Position numbers and translations under genes: made by a program. From contig NZ_JAMJXC010000002.1 in assembly GCF_023571765.1 (NCBI RefSeq), forward strand, positions 248,001-312,000: a stretch of 64,000 nt of DNA, given 5' to 3'. The notes under the pieces were generated by a model. It saw nothing but the letters and a program-made list of their open reading frames with translations. It was not told where the DNA came from and did not search any database. This document shows positions 1 through 10,349 of the stretch, piece after piece. Origin of the DNA: Xanthobacter aminoxidans. Its GTDB lineage: Bacteria; Pseudomonadota; Alphaproteobacteria; Rhizobiales; Xanthobacteraceae. How positions within the stretch are numbered: position 1 is the first letter of the stretch; each line of letters opens with the position of its first letter.

Positions 1-292
1 TACCGCCATCTACACCGCGTCAACCTGCCGCGATTCTGGCAGGAAAGTCAGCACTACTGCCCCTTGCCTGATGCATGGAGGCCACAGCCCGACGCAACGT
101 CTGGCACGTTTTCGCCATACTCCGCCGCTACTCACGGGACCGTGACCCGAGGCAAGGCCATCTGCCGCCCTCGGTGAGCTGGGGGAGCCGGGTGTCAACG
201 CACCCTTAACCGAACCCGACAAGACTCCGTCTCCATCGCTTCGCGGCAACACATCGCGAAGTCCTTGAAATCTGAGCCTCGGGTTCGAGACA
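1..292. other. Non-coding leader before the DUF882 gene
   Basis: No convincing gene is visible here; the open frames have no start signal or recognisable protein. An inverted repeat with arms CTTCGCG and CGCGAAG lies at about 238-262, roughly 30 bases before the downstream start. It may be a leader hairpin, but nothing shows a function. Confidence 0.4.
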
Positions 293-1828
293 TTGGCCAT
301 CCGCACCACGCCTGAAACCGTCCGCCACACGCGCCGCCCCAGCGGCCAGCGCGGCCGGTCCGCCTTTCAGGCGATCCTGCCAGCCCTCGCCATGGCGGGA
401 AGTCTCATCCTTGCCGGCACCACCTCACTGCAGAATGCGGTGGCCAACGGCGATACCCGCACCATCACCCTGCACCACACCCATTCCGGCGAGAGCGGCA
501 GCTTCACCTTCAAGAAGGACGGCCGCTACGACCAGGCGGTGCTTGCCCAGCTGAATCACTTCCTGCGCGACTGGCGCAACCAGAAGTCGACCCAGATGGA
601 CCCCCAGCTGTTCGACATCGTCTGGGAGGTCTACCGGGAGGTGGACGCCAGCGCCCCCATCCAGATCGTCTCGTCTTACCGCTCGCCGGAGACCAACTCC
701 ATGCTGCGCGCCCGCTCCAGCGGCGTGGCGAAATTCTCCCAGCACATGCTGGGCAAGGCGATGGACTTCTACATTCCGGGCGTGAACCTCACCGACCTGC
801 GCGTCGCCGGCCTGCGGCTCCAGCGCGGCGGCGTGGGCTTCTACCCCACCTCCGGTTCGCCCTTCGTCCACATGGACACCGGCAACGTGCGCCACTGGCC
901 GCGCATGACCCACGACCAGCTCGCCCGCGTCTTCCCGGACGGCAAGACGGTGCATGTGCCCACCGACGGGCGTCCGCTGGCGAAATACGACGTGGCGCTG
1001 GCCGAGATCCAGGCGCGCGGCTCCAAGCCCGGTGTGGGCGTCGCAAGCGCCGGCAAGGGCAAGAACTTCTTCGCCAGCCTCTTCGGCAAGAAGGATGCGG
1101 ACGACGACGAGGGCGGCGAGGCCCCGACCGCCGCCTCCTCCACGGTCGCGTCCGCCGAAGACACGGCCAGCCGCGAGACGCCGGCTTCCGCGCCCACCCG
1201 CGCGGTGCGGACCGCGTCCGCCACCATGCCCATTCCCCCGACCCGGCCAGCCGAAATCGTCGCCGGCGCCATGGTCAGCGCGCAGGCGACGCGCAACGGC
1301 TTCCTCGCGCCGCTGCCCCTGCCCCGCCCGGCGGAGGCCGACCGCAACACCCGCACCGCCAGCCTCACCTCGGCGCCCGTGCCGCTGCCCTCGGTCATCA
1401 CCCGCGGCACCGAAGGGGAGACCGGGCCGGTTCTCGGCTACGCCGCCGCCGGCTCCATGATGGATCAGCGGATGCCGCTGACGGGTGGCTTCATGGCCGG
1501 CGCGCACGGACATCCGGCGGCCGTCGCAACGGCGCCAGTGACCGCGACAAGCGCTCCGGCGAGCGCACGCCCGCGCACCAAGCTTTCCGAAATCGCCTTC
1601 GGGCGGCTGTTCCTGTCGCCGAGCCTCTCCAACGAGCTGTATCTGCGTGTGCCGGAGATGCGGCAGCTGGCGACCTTCATGGCGCCGCCGCGTGAAGTGG
1701 TGGCGACGGCCTTCTCGCGGGACGGCTCGTTCGGCCTGAAGGCCCGCTTCGCCGGCACCGCCGTGGCGGACCTGCCGACTTACGTGTTCCGTGCGCCCCA
1801 GGTGGCCTACAACAGCCAGCGCATGTGA
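293..1828 (+). CDS. DUF882 / M15-type murein endopeptidase-like protein
   Basis: A 511-residue protein with a TTG start and a hydrophobic export signal at about residues 25-50. The DUF882/peptidase M15 domain follows at about 55-230. It carries the zinc-site pattern QHMLGKAMDF near residue 150 and VHMD near 193, as in YcbK-like enzymes that cut peptidoglycan cross-links in the periplasm. The remaining 280 residues are low-complexity, rich in Ala, Pro and Thr, with a weakly structured C-terminal segment. The TTG start is preferred because the next ATG (391) would cut into the signal region. The family call is secure; the cleavage specificity is not visible. Confidence 0.85.
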   Translation: MAIRTTPETVRHTRRPSGQRGRSAFQAILPALAMAGSLILAGTTSLQNAVANGDTRTITLHHTHSGESGSFTFKKDGRYDQAVLAQLNHFLRDWRNQKSTQMDPQLFDIVWEVYREVDASAPIQIVSSYRSPETNSMLRARSSGVAKFSQHMLGKAMDFYIPGVNLTDLRVAGLRLQRGGVGFYPTSGSPFVHMDTGNVRHWPRMTHDQLARVFPDGKTVHVPTDGRPLAKYDVALAEIQARGSKPGVGVASAGKGKNFFASLFGKKDADDDEGGEAPTAASSTVASAEDTASRETPASAPTRAVRTASATMPIPPTRPAEIVAGAMVSAQATRNGFLAPLPLPRPAEADRNTRTASLTSAPVPLPSVITRGTEGETGPVLGYAAAGSMMDQRMPLTGGFMAGAHGHPAAVATAPVTATSAPASARPRTKLSEIAFGRLFLSPSLSNELYLRVPEMRQLATFMAPPREVVATAFSRDGSFGLKARFAGTAVADLPTYVFRAPQVAYNSQRM

Positions 1829-1861
1829 TCCGCGCGGGCGGTCCCTCCGCCCGCTGCCGTC

Positions 1862-2125
1862 TCAGACGAAGATGCCCAGCGCCTGCATATAGAGATCGAC
1901 GATGGCCTCGTGCTCCTTGCGCTCGTCGACGTCTTCCTTGCGGATTTTCAGGATGGTGCGCAGCGCCTTGACGTCGAAGCCGTTGGCCTTGGCTTCGGCG
2001 AACACGTCCTTGATGTCGTCGGCAATGGCCTTCTTCTCCTCCTCGAGGCGCTCGATGCGCTCGATGAAGGACTTGAGCTGTTCCTTGGCAAAGCCCGCGG
2101 GGGAATCTGAAGCGTCTTCCGCCAC
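1862..2125 (-). CDS. gapR: GapR-type nucleoid-associated protein (DUF2312)
   Basis: An 87-residue coiled-coil protein with the hallmark segment [20 protein letters not shown] followed by EAKANGFD. Caulobacter GapR (about 89 residues) binds overtwisted DNA ahead of forks and polymerases and stimulates topoisomerases; the same role is inferred here. I place the start at the GTG at 2125 because AGGAG lies nine bases upstream and the length then matches the family. The frame stays open to a TTG at 2191, giving 109 residues, but that extension has no family similarity. The gene converges on the DUF882 gene and diverges from the DMT transporter. Confidence 0.9.
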   Translation of the reverse strand: MAEDASDSPAGFAKEQLKSFIERIERLEEEKKAIADDIKDVFAEAKANGFDVKALRTILKIRKEDVDERKEHEAIVDLYMQALGIFV

Positions 2126-2326
2126 CTGGACGGTCTCCTTGGGTTCCGCCGCGCGTCCGTCGAGGCCATGCCGGGCCGGCGCGCGGGTCAAAGGGTGGAG
2201 CCTTGATGGCTCCGGAGGGAAAGCTGATAGAGGCGGGCGGAAAGCCGCGCGTCAAGGATGCGTCCCCGCTTTCCACCCCGCCGGTGATCCACAACCGGCC
2301 CGAGACAAGCGGCGGGACAGGTTTTC

Positions 2327-3259
2327 GTGAGCAAGAACCCCTCTCTTACCCTGGCGTTCGGTACCTTGATGCTGACGCTCGGGGCGCTGGCCATGGGCGC
2401 CTCGGTGCTGTTCGTCCGCCTCGCGGATGTGGGGCCGTTCGCCAGCGCCTTCTGGCGGGTGGCGCTCGCCTTGCCACCGCTGGCGCTCTGGGCGGCTCTC
2501 GCCGAGGGGACACGCGCCTTCCGGCCCGACCGGCTGTCGCTGCTCGCCGGCGCCTTCTTCGCCGGGGACCTCTTCTTCTGGCATCTCGCCATCCTCGGCA
2601 CGACCGTCGCCAACGCCACGGTGCTCGCCACCACGTCGCCCCTGTGGATCACCGCCTTCGCCGTGCTGGTGCTGCGGCAGAAGGTGTCCCGTGCCGGCCT
2701 GATCGGGCTTGGCCTGTGCATTGCTGGGGCGCTGGCACTGGTGGGGCGCTCGTGGCAGTTCGATCCGCAGCATCTGCCGGGGGACGCCGCAGGGCTGGCG
2801 ACAGCGGTATTCTTCGCCGGCTATTTTCTCGCCGTCAGCCGGGCCCGCGCCTCGCGCGGTGCGGCGGCCATCACCCTCGTCTCCACCGCCACCACCGCGC
2901 TGATCCTGCTGGCAGTCGCCCTCATTGCAGAGCCGACCCTGTGGCCCGCCAGCGCCGGCGGTCTTGCGGCGCTGGTAGCGCTGGCCCTCGTCTCGCAGGT
3001 GGGCGGACAGGGGCTGATGGCGGTGGGCCTTGCCTCCGTGCCACCGGCGTTCGGCGCGCTGGTCTTCTTCCTGGAGGTGGCGTCCGCCGCCGCGCTGGGC
3101 GCCATGCTCCTGGATGAGCCCATTACCGGGCTTCAGGCGGCGGGCGGCGCGCTGATCCTCGCCGGCATCGTGGTGGCCCGTCCGCGCCCACGTCCGGCAC
3201 GCACGGGAGAGGCCGGGAAGGACCATTCCGCCACCGGCTACCGGGAGGGCAGGCATTGA
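2327..3259 (+). CDS. EamA/DMT family transporter
   Basis: A 310-residue membrane protein with a GTG start and about ten hydrophobic segments in two repeated EamA halves. Family features are FASAFWRVALALPPLALWA in the first half and PPAFGALVFFLEVASAAALG in the second. Members of the drug/metabolite transporter superfamily export amino acids or other small metabolites across the inner membrane; the substrate cannot be read from the sequence. The stop overlaps the start of the following DUF1036 gene, so the two are probably co-translated. Confidence 0.88.
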   Translation: MSKNPSLTLAFGTLMLTLGALAMGASVLFVRLADVGPFASAFWRVALALPPLALWAALAEGTRAFRPDRLSLLAGAFFAGDLFFWHLAILGTTVANATVLATTSPLWITAFAVLVLRQKVSRAGLIGLGLCIAGALALVGRSWQFDPQHLPGDAAGLATAVFFAGYFLAVSRARASRGAAAITLVSTATTALILLAVALIAEPTLWPASAGGLAALVALALVSQVGGQGLMAVGLASVPPAFGALVFFLEVASAAALGAMLLDEPITGLQAAGGALILAGIVVARPRPRPARTGEAGKDHSATGYREGRH

Positions 3260-3858
3260 CGCCCCGGTCCCCACGGGGCACACAACACACCATCATGCCC
3301 TTCGCCGCCACGCCCCTCCGCTTCGACGGCATGCCCGAACCCTGCGCGGCGCTTGCGCCGGCCCGACGGGTGAACTCCGCGCCACGGAGCCTTGCGCTCG
3401 CGCTCAGTGCCGCCTTCGCGCTTGGGCTCGGCATTAGCCTTATCCCCACGCCCGCGGCCGCCGAATTCCGGCTGTGCAACCGCACCCAGAGCCGGGTCGG
3501 CATCGCGCTCGGCTACAAGGACGGCGACGCCTGGGCCACCGAAGGCTGGTGGAACGTCGCGGCCAACAGCTGCGAGACGCTGCTGCGCGGCGACCTCGCG
3601 GCGCGCTTCTATTACCTCTATGCCGTGGATTACGACCAGGGCGGGGAGTGGGCCGGCAAGGCCTACATGTGCACCCGGGAAAAGGAATTCACCATCAAGG
3701 GCGCCGAGGACTGCCTCGCCCGCGGCTTCGACCGCACCGGCTTCTTCGAGGTGGACACCCAGGAGCAGAAGTCCTGGACGGTGCAGCTCACGGAATCGAG
3801 CCAGAGCAAGCCAAGTCCGGCCGCCGCTCCGCTGCCACCCCCCCGCGCGAAGCCCTGA
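3256..3858 (+). CDS. Exported DUF1036 protein
   Basis: A 200-residue protein. An N-terminal hydrophobic segment ending in TPAAAE predicts cleavage and export. The mature part is a DUF1036 domain starting FRLCNRTQSRVGIALGY, with aromatic and Cys residues typical of the family (WWNVAANSCETL, AYMCTREKEF). The C-terminus is Pro/Ala-rich. The function of DUF1036 is not established. The TTG start is chosen because GGGAGG lies about seven bases upstream and the codon overlaps the preceding stop; an ATG at 3295 is the alternative and would still keep the signal peptide. Confidence 0.8.
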   Translation: MTPRSPRGTQHTIMPFAATPLRFDGMPEPCAALAPARRVNSAPRSLALALSAAFALGLGISLIPTPAAAEFRLCNRTQSRVGIALGYKDGDAWATEGWWNVAANSCETLLRGDLAARFYYLYAVDYDQGGEWAGKAYMCTREKEFTIKGAEDCLARGFDRTGFFEVDTQEQKSWTVQLTESSQSKPSPAAAPLPPPRAKP

Positions 3859-3864
3859 AGCAGA

Positions 3865-4554
3865 TCAGATTCCCCGGCCTTCGACCTTGATGGCGAGCTG
3901 GCTCTCCAGCTCACCCGCCCCATCGAGATGCGGATTGACGGCGAGCGCCTGCCGTACGGCCTGCAGCGCCCGCTTGTCGTCGCCGAGGTCCCGCATGATC
4001 AAGGCCAGGCCGTAGAGCATGGCGAAATGGCGCGGCTCGCGCGCCAGCACCTCCCGGATGTCCGCAAGGGCCGCGCCATAGTCGTCGCGCATGTAGAAGA
4101 TCGTCGCCCGGCGGCTGAGCGCGCCGATATAATCGGGCTCGATCTCGATCACCTCGTCCAGCAGTTGCACGGCAAGGTCCGTCTCCTTCGCCTCGGCTGC
4201 CGCCGCCGCGCGGGCCATCAGGAGATCGGCGCTGGGACTGCCGGAATCGCCGAAGATCTGGTCAAGCCGATCGGCGATCATCTTGGCGCTGCGATCGTCG
4301 GGGGCGACCTTCAGGGCGGCGAACAGGCCTTCCACCTGGGTCCGCTTGTCCCTGGGCAGGCGCGGCCGGGCCGGGGCGGAATCGGATGGGCTGGCGGACG
4401 GGGGACCGGGCTGCGGCATGGCCTTGTCGCCGCGCAATTGCTGCGCCTGCGCGAGACCGCCGGAGATCATCACCGTCAGCACGGCGGCAAGAAAGAGACG
4501 CGGCGCACGCAGGGCGCGGTCGGCAAGGCGGAGAGGCATCGCGCTAAAGATCAT
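3865..4554 (-). CDS. Exported tetratricopeptide repeat protein
   Basis: A 229-residue protein if started at the ATG at 4554; the frame is open 51 bases further upstream. A signal peptide (RLFLAAVLTVMISGGLAQA) precedes a Pro-rich linker. At least three TPR-like helical pairs follow, for example LLDEVIEIEPDYIGALSRRA and EVLAREPRHFAMLYGLALIM. TPR arrays mediate protein contacts; no partner is indicated. The gene ends six bases from the converging DUF1036 gene. Confidence 0.8.
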   Translation of the reverse strand: MIFSAMPLRLADRALRAPRLFLAAVLTVMISGGLAQAQQLRGDKAMPQPGPPSASPSDSAPARPRLPRDKRTQVEGLFAALKVAPDDRSAKMIADRLDQIFGDSGSPSADLLMARAAAAAEAKETDLAVQLLDEVIEIEPDYIGALSRRATIFYMRDDYGAALADIREVLAREPRHFAMLYGLALIMRDLGDDKRALQAVRQALAVNPHLDGAGELESQLAIKVEGRGI

Positions 4555-4592
4555 CGGCGAAGTGTCCGCCGCGATGCACGCGCCGTCAACAA

Positions 4593-4628
4593 CTGCGCCG
4601 GCCACAGGGGAGCCCCGGGCCGGCGCAG
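4593..4628 (-). terminator. GC-rich hairpin downstream of rpmJ
   Basis: A perfect 11-base inverted repeat (CTGCGCCGGCC and GGCCGGCGCAG) separated by 14 bases. On the minus strand it is followed by TTGTTG. It lies between rpmJ and the TPR gene, fitting a terminator for rpmJ, although the U-tract is weak. Confidence 0.5.
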
Positions 4629-4682
4629 CAGATCACGTTTGCTCAAGATCGAAGGACCGGACCGGAAGTCCAGCCTGAGCGC

Positions 4683-4808
4683 TCAGCCCTGGCGGGCCTT
4701 GTAGCGCTTCTGGGTCTTGTTGATGATGTAGACGCGGCCCTTGCGGCGCACGAGACGGTTCTCGCGGTGGCGGCCGAGCAGCGACTTCAGGGAATTGCGG
4801 ATCTTCAT
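4683..4808 (-). CDS. rpmJ: 50S ribosomal protein L36, zinc-independent (type B) form
   Basis: A 41-residue basic protein beginning [20 protein letters not shown] and ending [11 protein letters not shown]. This matches the type B (YkgO-like) L36, which lacks the Cys/His zinc ribbon of the short form and is common in alphaproteobacteria. It is the last protein added to the large ribosomal subunit. The start at 4808 gives the family length; the longer open frame to 4925 has no similarity and is not used. Confidence 0.95.
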   Translation of the reverse strand: MKIRNSLKSLLGRHRENRLVRRKGRVYIINKTQKRYKARQG

Positions 4809-4952
4809 GACAAACTCGCTCGTGTCGAAGTTCGGAGCCGACCGCGGCGCGCTTGCCGCGCGGCCTATCGACACCGGGAATTGGATCGGAGCCGGCGTGA
4901 TAAGGGGCCGGGACCCGGATGTCAATGCAAGCAGCCGATTCCCGCGCCGCGC

Positions 4953-5435
4953 TCACGCGCGATGGTAGGGATGCCCGGCGAGGATGGTGACCGCCCGATA
5001 GATCTGCTCCGCCAGCATGACCCGCACCAGCTGGTGGGGAAACGTGGCCGTGCCATAGGCGATCATCAGGGACGCCCGCGCCCGCACCTCTTCCCCGAGC
5101 CCGTCCGCACCACCGATGACGAAGGCAAGGGCGGAGAGCCCGCCATCCCGGTCGGAAGCGATGCGGCGGGCGAAGTCCTCGCTGGAGAAATTGCGCCCGC
5201 GCGGATCGAGCACCACGAGTCCAGCCCCCGCAGGCAGCGCCGCGAGAAGCGCCGCCGCTTCCTCGGCCATGCGGTCCTCGGCGCGGCGGGCGGCGGATTC
5301 GGCGATCTCGATCATGTCGCACGGGCCGAGGCCCAAGGGCCGGCCGGCGGGGCGGATGCGATCCACGTAGCGGGTCACGAGCTCCCGCTCGGCGCCGGCT
5401 TTCAGCCGGCCGACACAGGCGAGGACGAGGCGCAC
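4953..5435 (-). CDS. rlmH: 23S rRNA (pseudouridine1915-N3)-methyltransferase RlmH
   Basis: A 160-residue SPOUT-class methyltransferase of normal length. The SAM-binding trefoil knot is visible in the C-terminal half: [13 protein letters not shown], then [20 protein letters not shown] and the terminal GHPYHRA. RlmH methylates pseudouridine 1915 in helix 69 on the assembled 70S ribosome. It lies just downstream of rsfS in the conserved proB-proA-nadD-rsfS-rlmH order, 34 bases after rsfS on the same strand. Confidence 0.95.
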   Translation of the reverse strand: MRLVLACVGRLKAGAERELVTRYVDRIRPAGRPLGLGPCDMIEIAESAARRAEDRMAEEAAALLAALPAGAGLVVLDPRGRNFSSEDFARRIASDRDGGLSALAFVIGGADGLGEEVRARASLMIAYGTATFPHQLVRVMLAEQIYRAVTILAGHPYHRA

Positions 5436-5469
5436 GTCGTCTACAGGCCCGCCGGAACCGGAAACGCCA

Positions 5470-5874
5470 TCAGGAGCGGGGCGTCCCGGACCACATCTTC
5501 TCGATATTGTAGAAGGTGCGGACCTCGGGCTGGAAGACGTGGACGATCACGTCGTTCGCATCGATGAGCACCCAGTCGCAGGCCGGCTGGCCTTCCACGC
5601 GCACATGCTTGATCCCCGCCGCCTTGAGCGCCTCGATGAGGTGCTCGGCGATGGCGCCCACGTGCCGCTGCGAGCGGCCGGAGGCAATCACCATGTAGTC
5701 GGCGATGGAGGTCTTGCCGCGCAGGTCGATGGAGACGATGTCCTCGGACTTGTCGTCATCCAGCCGGGCTTGGATGAGGGCGAGAATTTCCGCAGCGTCG
5801 GGAAGCGCCTCGGAAACCTTGGCGTCTGAAACCGTGGCGGGCGGTGTCATCTCAGCGGCCGCCTGAAGTGCCAT
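5470..5874 (-). CDS. rsfS: Ribosomal silencing factor RsfS
   Basis: A 134-residue RsfS/Iojap protein. The core reads [20 protein letters not shown] followed by [12 protein letters not shown] and ends YNIEKMW. RsfS binds L14 on the 50S subunit and blocks subunit joining when nutrients fall. The first 25 residues are a poorly conserved extension. It sits between nadD and rlmH in the usual order. Confidence 0.95.
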   Translation of the reverse strand: MALQAAAEMTPPATVSDAKVSEALPDAAEILALIQARLDDDKSEDIVSIDLRGKTSIADYMVIASGRSQRHVGAIAEHLIEALKAAGIKHVRVEGQPACDWVLIDANDVIVHVFQPEVRTFYNIEKMWSGTPRS

Positions 5875-5959
5875 CGTGGACAGGGGTCCAAATCCTCTCG
5901 CTCAAGGCGACGGTCCAAACCGTCGCACCACCTCAGAATGCCTGCAAATCAATGAATTT

Positions 5960-6637
5960 TCAAGACGTATGGCGGGCGGCCTCGATCTCGTGCCCTCCCT
6001 GCCCCCCGCGTGCGGCCCGGATTCCCGTTGAGGAGAGGGGAGATTTCAGCCCGTGGAGGAACACCCAGGCGGGTGGCGCGCAGTCCGCCAGGAGGCGGGC
6101 CTCATGCTCGCCGAGACGATAGCGTGCCAGCGCCTGCGCGGCCGGCGATGCGGTCGCGGCAAGGCTTTGCCCCATGCGGTCCACCACCGCGATGGGCACG
6201 AGGTCGGCGATGCCGCGCCAGTGCTGCCAGCGGTCGAAATGGGCGAGATTGTCCGCCCCCATGATCCAGACGAAGCGCACGCCCGGCAGCCGTCGCACCA
6301 GATAGGCCAGCGTCTCGTAGGTGTAGCGGGTGCCGATGCCAGCCTCGAAGCCGGTGACGTCGATGCGCGGATGGCGCGCCACCGCGCGGGCGATGGCGAT
6401 GCGCTCCTCCAGCGGCGGCAGGGCGCGGTTGTCCTTCAGGGGATTGCCGGGCGTCACCAGCCACCACACCCGGTCGAGGCCGAGCCGGCGCAGGGCGAGG
6501 AGGCTCGCCGCGCGGTGGGCGGCATGGGCGGGGTTGAAGCTGCCGCCGAACAGCCCGACGCGCAGCCCCTGCGTGACGAAGGGCAGACGCCGCGCGGCAC
6601 GCGGCGTCACAGGCTCCACGACGGGGCCGGACGACAT
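5960..6637 (-). CDS. nadD: Nicotinate-nucleotide adenylyltransferase
   Basis: A 225-residue NadD. The nucleotidyltransferase signature [14 protein letters not shown] lies near residue 27 and SSTGIRA near the C-terminus. The enzyme adenylates nicotinate mononucleotide in NAD synthesis. The ATG at 6637 shares one base with the proA stop (TGATG), indicating translational coupling. The frame remains open far upstream, but that part only shadows proA. Confidence 0.94.
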   Translation of the reverse strand: MSSGPVVEPVTPRAARRLPFVTQGLRVGLFGGSFNPAHAAHRAASLLALRRLGLDRVWWLVTPGNPLKDNRALPPLEERIAIARAVARHPRIDVTGFEAGIGTRYTYETLAYLVRRLPGVRFVWIMGADNLAHFDRWQHWRGIADLVPIAVVDRMGQSLAATASPAAQALARYRLGEHEARLLADCAPPAWVFLHGLKSPLSSTGIRAARGGQGGHEIEAARHTS

Positions 6638-7959
6638 CACGGACGGGTCTGTCCCGACCCGTGGATGCGGTATTTGAAGGAGGTGAGCTGCTCGGCCCCC
6701 ACCGGCCCGCGCGCATGCATCCGCCCAGTGGCGATGCCGATCTCCGCGCCAAAGCCGAACTCGCCGCCATCGGCGAACTGGGTGGAGGCGTTGTGCAGCA
6801 CGATGGCGCTGTCCACCTCGGCGAGGAACCGGTCGGCCGCCGCCGCATCCTCCGTGACGATGGAATCGGTGTGGTGGGAGCCGTGCGCCTCGATATGGGC
6901 GATGGCGTCGCCCACCCCATCCACCACCTTCGCGGCGATGATGGCGTCGAGATATTCGGTGTCCCAATCCTCGGCCGTTGCCGGCTTCACGCGCGCATCC
7001 ACCGCCTGCACATCGGCGTCGCCGCGGATCTCGCAGCCGGCGTCGATCAGCATCTCCACCAGCGGCTTGAGGTGCGTTCCGGCCACCGACCGGTCGATCA
7101 GCAGCGTCTCGGCGGCGCCGCAGACGCCGGTGCGGCGCATCTTGGCGTTCAGCACCACGGTCTTGGCCATGTCGAGGTCGGCGGCCTTGTCCACATAGAC
7201 GTGGTTGATGCCGTCGAGATGGGCGAACACCGGCACCCGCGCATCGCTCTGCACCCGCGCGACGAGGCTCTTGCCGCCACGGGGCACGATCACGTCCACG
7301 GTGTTGCCGAGGCCCGCCAGCATGTGCCCCACCGCTGCGCGGTCGGGCACGTTGACGAACTGCACCGCATCCTCGGGCAGACCGGCGGTGGTGAGCCCGG
7401 CGACGAAGGCGCGATGGATGGCACCGGAGGAATTCAGGCTGTCCGACCCGCCGCGCAGGATCACGGCGTTGCCGGCGCGCAGGCACAGGGCAGCAGCGTC
7501 CGCCGTCACGTTCGGCCGGCTCTCGTAGATGACGCCGATGACGCCCAGCGGCGTGCGCACGCGCTCGATGATGAGGCCGTTGGGGCGGGTCCAGCGCTCG
7601 GTGACGAGGCCGATGGGATCGGCCAGCTCGGCCACCTGCTCCACGCCCTCGGCCATGGCCTCCACCCGCGCGGCGGTGAGGGTGAGCCGGTCGAGGAAGG
7701 AGCCGGTCATGCCTTCCGCCTTCGCCTTGGCGACGTCGATGGCATTGGCCGCGAGGATTTCACCAGCTGACGCGCGGATCGCTGCGGCCGCGGCCTTGAG
7801 CGCCTGCGTCTTCACCTCGGGCGCAGCGAGGGCGAGGCTGCGGGCGGCGGCACGGGCGCGCTTGCCCATGGCCAGCATCACCCCCTCCAGCTCCGCCGGC
7901 GGCACGGGCCGGCCCGCAGTGGCGGCGGCATCGGTGCGAAGGGCGGAGGCGGTGGACAT
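6637..7959 (-). CDS. proA: Gamma-glutamyl phosphate reductase
   Basis: A 440-residue ProA of the aldehyde dehydrogenase superfamily. The catalytic Cys is in [16 protein letters not shown], and [13 protein letters not shown] is also typical. It performs the second step of proline synthesis, using NADPH to make glutamate semialdehyde from the ProB product. proB lies upstream on the same strand, with an unrelated membrane-protein gene inserted between them. The stop overlaps the nadD start. Confidence 0.96.
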   Translation of the reverse strand: MSTASALRTDAAATAGRPVPPAELEGVMLAMGKRARAAARSLALAAPEVKTQALKAAAAAIRASAGEILAANAIDVAKAKAEGMTGSFLDRLTLTAARVEAMAEGVEQVAELADPIGLVTERWTRPNGLIIERVRTPLGVIGVIYESRPNVTADAAALCLRAGNAVILRGGSDSLNSSGAIHRAFVAGLTTAGLPEDAVQFVNVPDRAAVGHMLAGLGNTVDVIVPRGGKSLVARVQSDARVPVFAHLDGINHVYVDKAADLDMAKTVVLNAKMRRTGVCGAAETLLIDRSVAGTHLKPLVEMLIDAGCEIRGDADVQAVDARVKPATAEDWDTEYLDAIIAAKVVDGVGDAIAHIEAHGSHHTDSIVTEDAAAADRFLAEVDSAIVLHNASTQFADGGEFGFGAEIGIATGRMHARGPVGAEQLTSFKYRIHGSGQTRP

Positions 7960-8060
7960 GGGATGACTCTCAGAAGCAGGACAGGACGTTGGCCCTCATA
8001 TGGGGGCGCAGGTTCTCCCTAGCACATTGCCCGCCGGGTGCGACAGGTGGGCGCGGAGGG

Positions 8061-9008
8061 TTAGAAGTCCTCGGGCGGCTCGTTGGGGGCCCGATCCATG
8101 AGCGGAGCGGACGGGGCGTCCTCGGCGACCTGGCGGAGATAGGCGAAGGCGAGCGAAACGTAGGCGGCGAGCGCGATCGCGCCAATGACCGACAGGATGC
8201 TGGAGAGGAACCCGTTGATGAGGGCCGGGATGAACGGCATGCCGGGCGTCTCGAAAGACCGCATCTCCAGGTAAAGCGGCCCGACGGGCGTGGATTTCGT
8301 CTGCGATACGACGTGCATGTCCGTCGCCGAGAACGAGCCGAAGAGGAACTGCACGGGGAGCACCACGACGATAACGACCGCCAGCATGGCGAGCGAAAGG
8401 AGCAACGTGCCGCCGACCAGCCGCAGGGTATTTCCGCGCCCCAGACGCCAGACGTCGTTCCATGGCATCGGCTGGCCGATCGACCGGGACGGCAGCCTGA
8501 GGCTCAGCCGGGTGACCACACCGATCGCGGCAAGCCAAACGGCAAGCGCGCCGACGAAGATAGCGAATGTCGACCAGCTTCCGATTCGCGCCAGGGCGAC
8601 GACGGCAGTGATCCCGGCGACGGAGAGCATCGCCAGAATGAGAGTTGCCAGAAGCAAAACAAGGGAATCGAACAGGTAGGTGAGGCCGCGAATGCCGAGC
8701 GGACCCATGGTCGCGGCATTGAAGCCGCCTGATCCACGCAGGATTTCGTTGTGGGTCAGCAACGCCAGATAGATGAAGGCGAAGCCCTCTATTGCGTTCA
8801 GCCCGTAGATCTTCACGAACGCCATCGCAGTGGGCGGTCGTTCGGCCTCGACAACATCCCCCAGCAGGATCAGGCCCGCATAGTTCCAGACCAGCGTTCC
8901 AACCGCATAGATCAGTGCCACGATCCAGTGCTTGCGCAGAACCGTCAGCGTCCACCGATAGGTGAATTTGAGCGCCTGGAAGACGGGAAACTTCACGCGC
9001 TGGGCCAT
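8061..9008 (-). CDS. Multi-pass inner-membrane protein of unknown function
   Basis: A 315-residue protein from the ATG at 9008 (MAQRVKFPVF). It has about six hydrophobic segments, with a central run of LVLLLATLILAMLSVAGI and a C-terminal SVIGAIALAAYVSLAFAYL. The overall look is of a DUF-type membrane protein similar in layout to glycerophosphoryl-diester-phosphodiesterase membrane domains, but I do not recognise the family with certainty. It lies between proB and proA. Its codon use looks slightly less GC-biased than its neighbours, which hints at a later insertion. Confidence 0.7.
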   Translation of the reverse strand: MAQRVKFPVFQALKFTYRWTLTVLRKHWIVALIYAVGTLVWNYAGLILLGDVVEAERPPTAMAFVKIYGLNAIEGFAFIYLALLTHNEILRGSGGFNAATMGPLGIRGLTYLFDSLVLLLATLILAMLSVAGITAVVALARIGSWSTFAIFVGALAVWLAAIGVVTRLSLRLPSRSIGQPMPWNDVWRLGRGNTLRLVGGTLLLSLAMLAVVIVVVLPVQFLFGSFSATDMHVVSQTKSTPVGPLYLEMRSFETPGMPFIPALINGFLSSILSVIGAIALAAYVSLAFAYLRQVAEDAPSAPLMDRAPNEPPEDF

Positions 9009-9152
9009 CACGAGGCGCCTGTGGGAGGCGACGCGGACGACGGACGACGGCGCGCCCCTCGCCCCCGCGATCACAACCGCTATCCCGCCGCACACAACCT
9101 GTCGAGGGGTTTCAGCGCCTTCCCTAGCGGTACCGCGTTGCGCTGATGACCT

Positions 9153-10331
9153 TCACTCCACCCCGAGCGCCAGATCGTCCCGGTGCACCATCTCGGAGCG
9201 GCCCTTCACGCCCAGCAGCGCCTCGATCTCCGAGGTGGAGTGCCCCATGATGCGGGCGGCGTGGGTGGAATCGTAGGCGACGAGGCCGCGCCCCACTTCG
9301 GCGCCGTCCGGACCGCGCAGCACCACGGCGTCGCCGCGGTCGAACTGGCCGTCGATGCGCTTCACGCCGGCCGGCAGCAGGCTCGCCCCGCGGCGCAGCG
9401 CGGCCACCGCGCCGTCATCGAGATGCAGCGTGCCGCGCGGCTCCAGCGCCCCGGCGATCCAGCTCTTGCGGGCACGCACGGGATTGGCTGACGTGAGGAA
9501 CCAGGTGCAGCGTCCGCCCTCCATGATGCGCTTCAGCGGATTCTTCACGTGGCCGGAGGCAATCACCATGTGGGTGCCGGCGGAGGTGGCGATCTTGCCC
9601 GCCTCGATCTTGGTACGCATGCCGCCGCGCGACAGCTCGGAGCCGGCATCGCCCGCGATGGCCTCGATCTCGGCGCCGATGCGCGGCACCACCGGGATCA
9701 GCGTCGCGTTGGGGTCCTGCGCCGGCGGGGCGGTGTAGAGGCCGTCGATGTCGGAGAGCAGCACCAGCAGGTCGGCGCTGGCCATGGTGGCGACGCGGGC
9801 GGCGAGGCGGTCGTTGTCGCCGTAGCGGATCTCGGTGGTGGCGACGGTGTCGTTCTCGTTGATGATCGGCACGGAGCGCAGCTCCATCAGCCGGCCGAGG
9901 GTGGAGCGCGCGTTGAGATAGCGGCGACGCTCCTCGGTGTCACCCAGCGTCAGCAGCACCTGCCCGGCGGTGATGTTGTAATGGCCGAGGATATCCGCCC
10001 AGGTCTTGGAGAGGGCGATCTGTCCCACGGCGGCGGCGGCCTGGCTGTCTTCCAGCTTCAGCGGCCCCGACGGCAGGCCGAGCACGGTACGCCCCAGGGC
10101 GATGGCGCCGGACGATACCACCATCACCTCGCAGCCCCTGGCGTGCAGGGCCGCGATGTCCTCCACCAGCGAAGTCAGCCAGGCGAGGCGCACCCGGCCC
10201 TGCGCCCGGTCCACCAGAAGGGCCGAGCCCACCTTGATGACGATGCGGCGGAAATCGGCGAAGGCGGGCGTCTTCGCCTGCGCATCGGAGGACGCTTCGA
10301 AGGATGCAGACTCGGGAGAAGCCATGGACAT
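9153..10331 (-). CDS. proB: Glutamate 5-kinase with PUA domain
   Basis: A 392-residue ProB. The amino-acid-kinase domain starts [14 protein letters not shown] and has [11 protein letters not shown] and [19 protein letters not shown]-terminal PUA domain spans about 290-375. It phosphorylates glutamate in the first, proline-inhibited step of proline synthesis. I use the ATG at 10331; another ATG at 10325 and a TTG at 10343 are possible. The decayed VapC fragment lies directly upstream. Confidence 0.94.
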   Translation of the reverse strand: MSMASPESASFEASSDAQAKTPAFADFRRIVIKVGSALLVDRAQGRVRLAWLTSLVEDIAALHARGCEVMVVSSGAIALGRTVLGLPSGPLKLEDSQAAAAVGQIALSKTWADILGHYNITAGQVLLTLGDTEERRRYLNARSTLGRLMELRSVPIINENDTVATTEIRYGDNDRLAARVATMASADLLVLLSDIDGLYTAPPAQDPNATLIPVVPRIGAEIEAIAGDAGSELSRGGMRTKIEAGKIATSAGTHMVIASGHVKNPLKRIMEGGRCTWFLTSANPVRARKSWIAGALEPRGTLHLDDGAVAALRRGASLLPAGVKRIDGQFDRGDAVVLRGPDGAEVGRGLVAYDSTHAARIMGHSTSEIEALLGVKGRSEMVHRDDLALGVE

Positions 10332-10349
10332 GCGAACCGGCAAGGCACT

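Noticed and set aside
97-115. TGGCACG motif resembling a sigma-54 -24 element
   Set aside because: The matching TTGC at -12 is missing.
280-292. GGTTCGA as a tRNA T-loop
   Set aside because: No acceptor stem, anticodon or CCA context around it.
10-330. Minus-strand 106-codon open frame at the window start
   Set aside because: Biased Arg/Ser/Gly composition, overlap with the DUF882 start, no ribosome site and no recognisable family.
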